NCBI GenBank assembly: GCA_007123015.1
Contig: SKSL01000151.1
Coordinates: forward strand, 1-5,924
Direction of reading: 5' to 3'
DNA length: 5,924 nt
From: Natronohydrobacter sp.
GTDB taxonomy: Bacteria; Pseudomonadota; Alphaproteobacteria; Rhodobacterales; Rhodobacteraceae
Shown: positions 5,770 to 5,924 of the stretch, piece by piece
How the letters are laid out: each line of letters starts with the position of its first letter
How positions within the stretch are numbered: the first letter of the stretch is position 1
Position numbers and translations under genes: made by a program
Notes under the pieces: generated by a model
The model's database searches: none
What the model saw: only the letters and a program-made list of their open reading frames with translations
What the model was told of the DNA's origin: nothing

Positions 5770-5924
5770 GGCCGCTTTGCGTTTGTGGCACCAGTCGGGC
5801 AGCCAGTTGCCGTGGGCCTCGATCAGGTCATCGACAAGCGCGCGGATCTGGCGCAGGTCCAGTTCGGCGCTTGTATGCGGGTCCAGCATGGCCGCGTGAT
5901 AGATATGGTCGCGGTTTTCCGTCA
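5767..5924 (-). CDS. GH4-family glycosidase, C-terminal end (cut by window edge)
   Basis: Only the last 51 residues are present, reading TENRDHIYHAAMLDPHTSAELD and ending in CHKRKAA before TGA. The pattern HIYHAAMLDPHTSAELDLRQIRALVDDLIEAHGNWLP, seen here in pieces, matches the C-terminal helices of glycoside hydrolase family 4, the NAD+- and metal-dependent cytoplasmic glycosidases. These include alpha-galactosidases, alpha-glucosidases and alpha-galacturonidases. The NAD-binding N-terminus, the metal-binding Cys/His residues and everything else that would set specificity are outside the window. Given the downstream galactose pathway, an alpha-galactosidase (MelA type) is the most likely role, but this is inference. 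It is the first gene of the visible operon and ends 57 nt before the dehydratase start. Confidence 0.72.
   Translation of the reverse strand, partial: TENRDHIYHAAMLDPHTSAELDLRQIRALVDDLIEAHGNWLPDWCHKRKAA

Noticed and set aside
1..5924. tRNA, rRNA, CRISPR array, insertion sequence, phage or defence genes
   Set aside because: Nearly all bases are accounted for by seven metabolic genes and two short spacers, and none of these features is visible.

Overview
The window is a piece of a sugar-catabolic operon, and every gene lies on the minus strand, so it reads from base 5924 down to base 1. The DNA is GC-rich with strong G/C preference at third codon positions. The protein relatives I recognise (Caulobacter XylB-type dehydrogenase, rhizobial arabinonate-type dehydratase, GH42 of the alphaproteobacterial type) point to an alphaproteobacterium. 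Gene style and AT-rich intergenic strings suggest Rhodobacteraceae, but that family assignment is an impression and not proven here.

Layout in transcription order: the last 51 codons of a GH4 glycosidase (5924-5767); a 57-nt spacer; a tightly packed block of five genes; a second 57-nt spacer; and the first 281 codons of a GH42 beta-galactosidase running off the window (844-1). The block comprises an IlvD/Edd sugar-acid dehydratase (5709-4000), an SDR sugar dehydrogenase (4000-3233), 2-dehydro-3-deoxygalactonokinase DgoK (3236-2331), 2-dehydro-3-deoxy-6-phosphogalactonate aldolase DgoA (2343-1729) and an SMP-30/gluconolactonase-family lactonase (1732-902). Neighbours in the block overlap by 1, 4, 13 and 4 nt, the arrangement of translationally coupled genes. 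No stretch longer than 57 nt lacks a gene.

Together the genes spell the De Ley-Doudoroff route for D-galactose. The two glycosidases would release galactose, the SDR oxidises it to galactonolactone, the SMP-30 protein opens the lactone, the IlvD/Edd enzyme dehydrates galactonate to 2-keto-3-deoxygalactonate, DgoK phosphorylates that, and DgoA splits the product into pyruvate and glyceraldehyde 3-phosphate. No transporter, regulator or clear promoter is visible; they presumably lie upstream of the GH4 gene or beyond the GH42 gene.

This is a recognisable catabolic operon, not an obviously new system. Two details deserve attention. The SDR has Asn in place of the catalytic Lys of the YxxxK motif. 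The two spacers flanking the five-gene block are equal in length and share a 27-nt direct repeat (25 of 27 identical) that includes the stop codon of the preceding gene.
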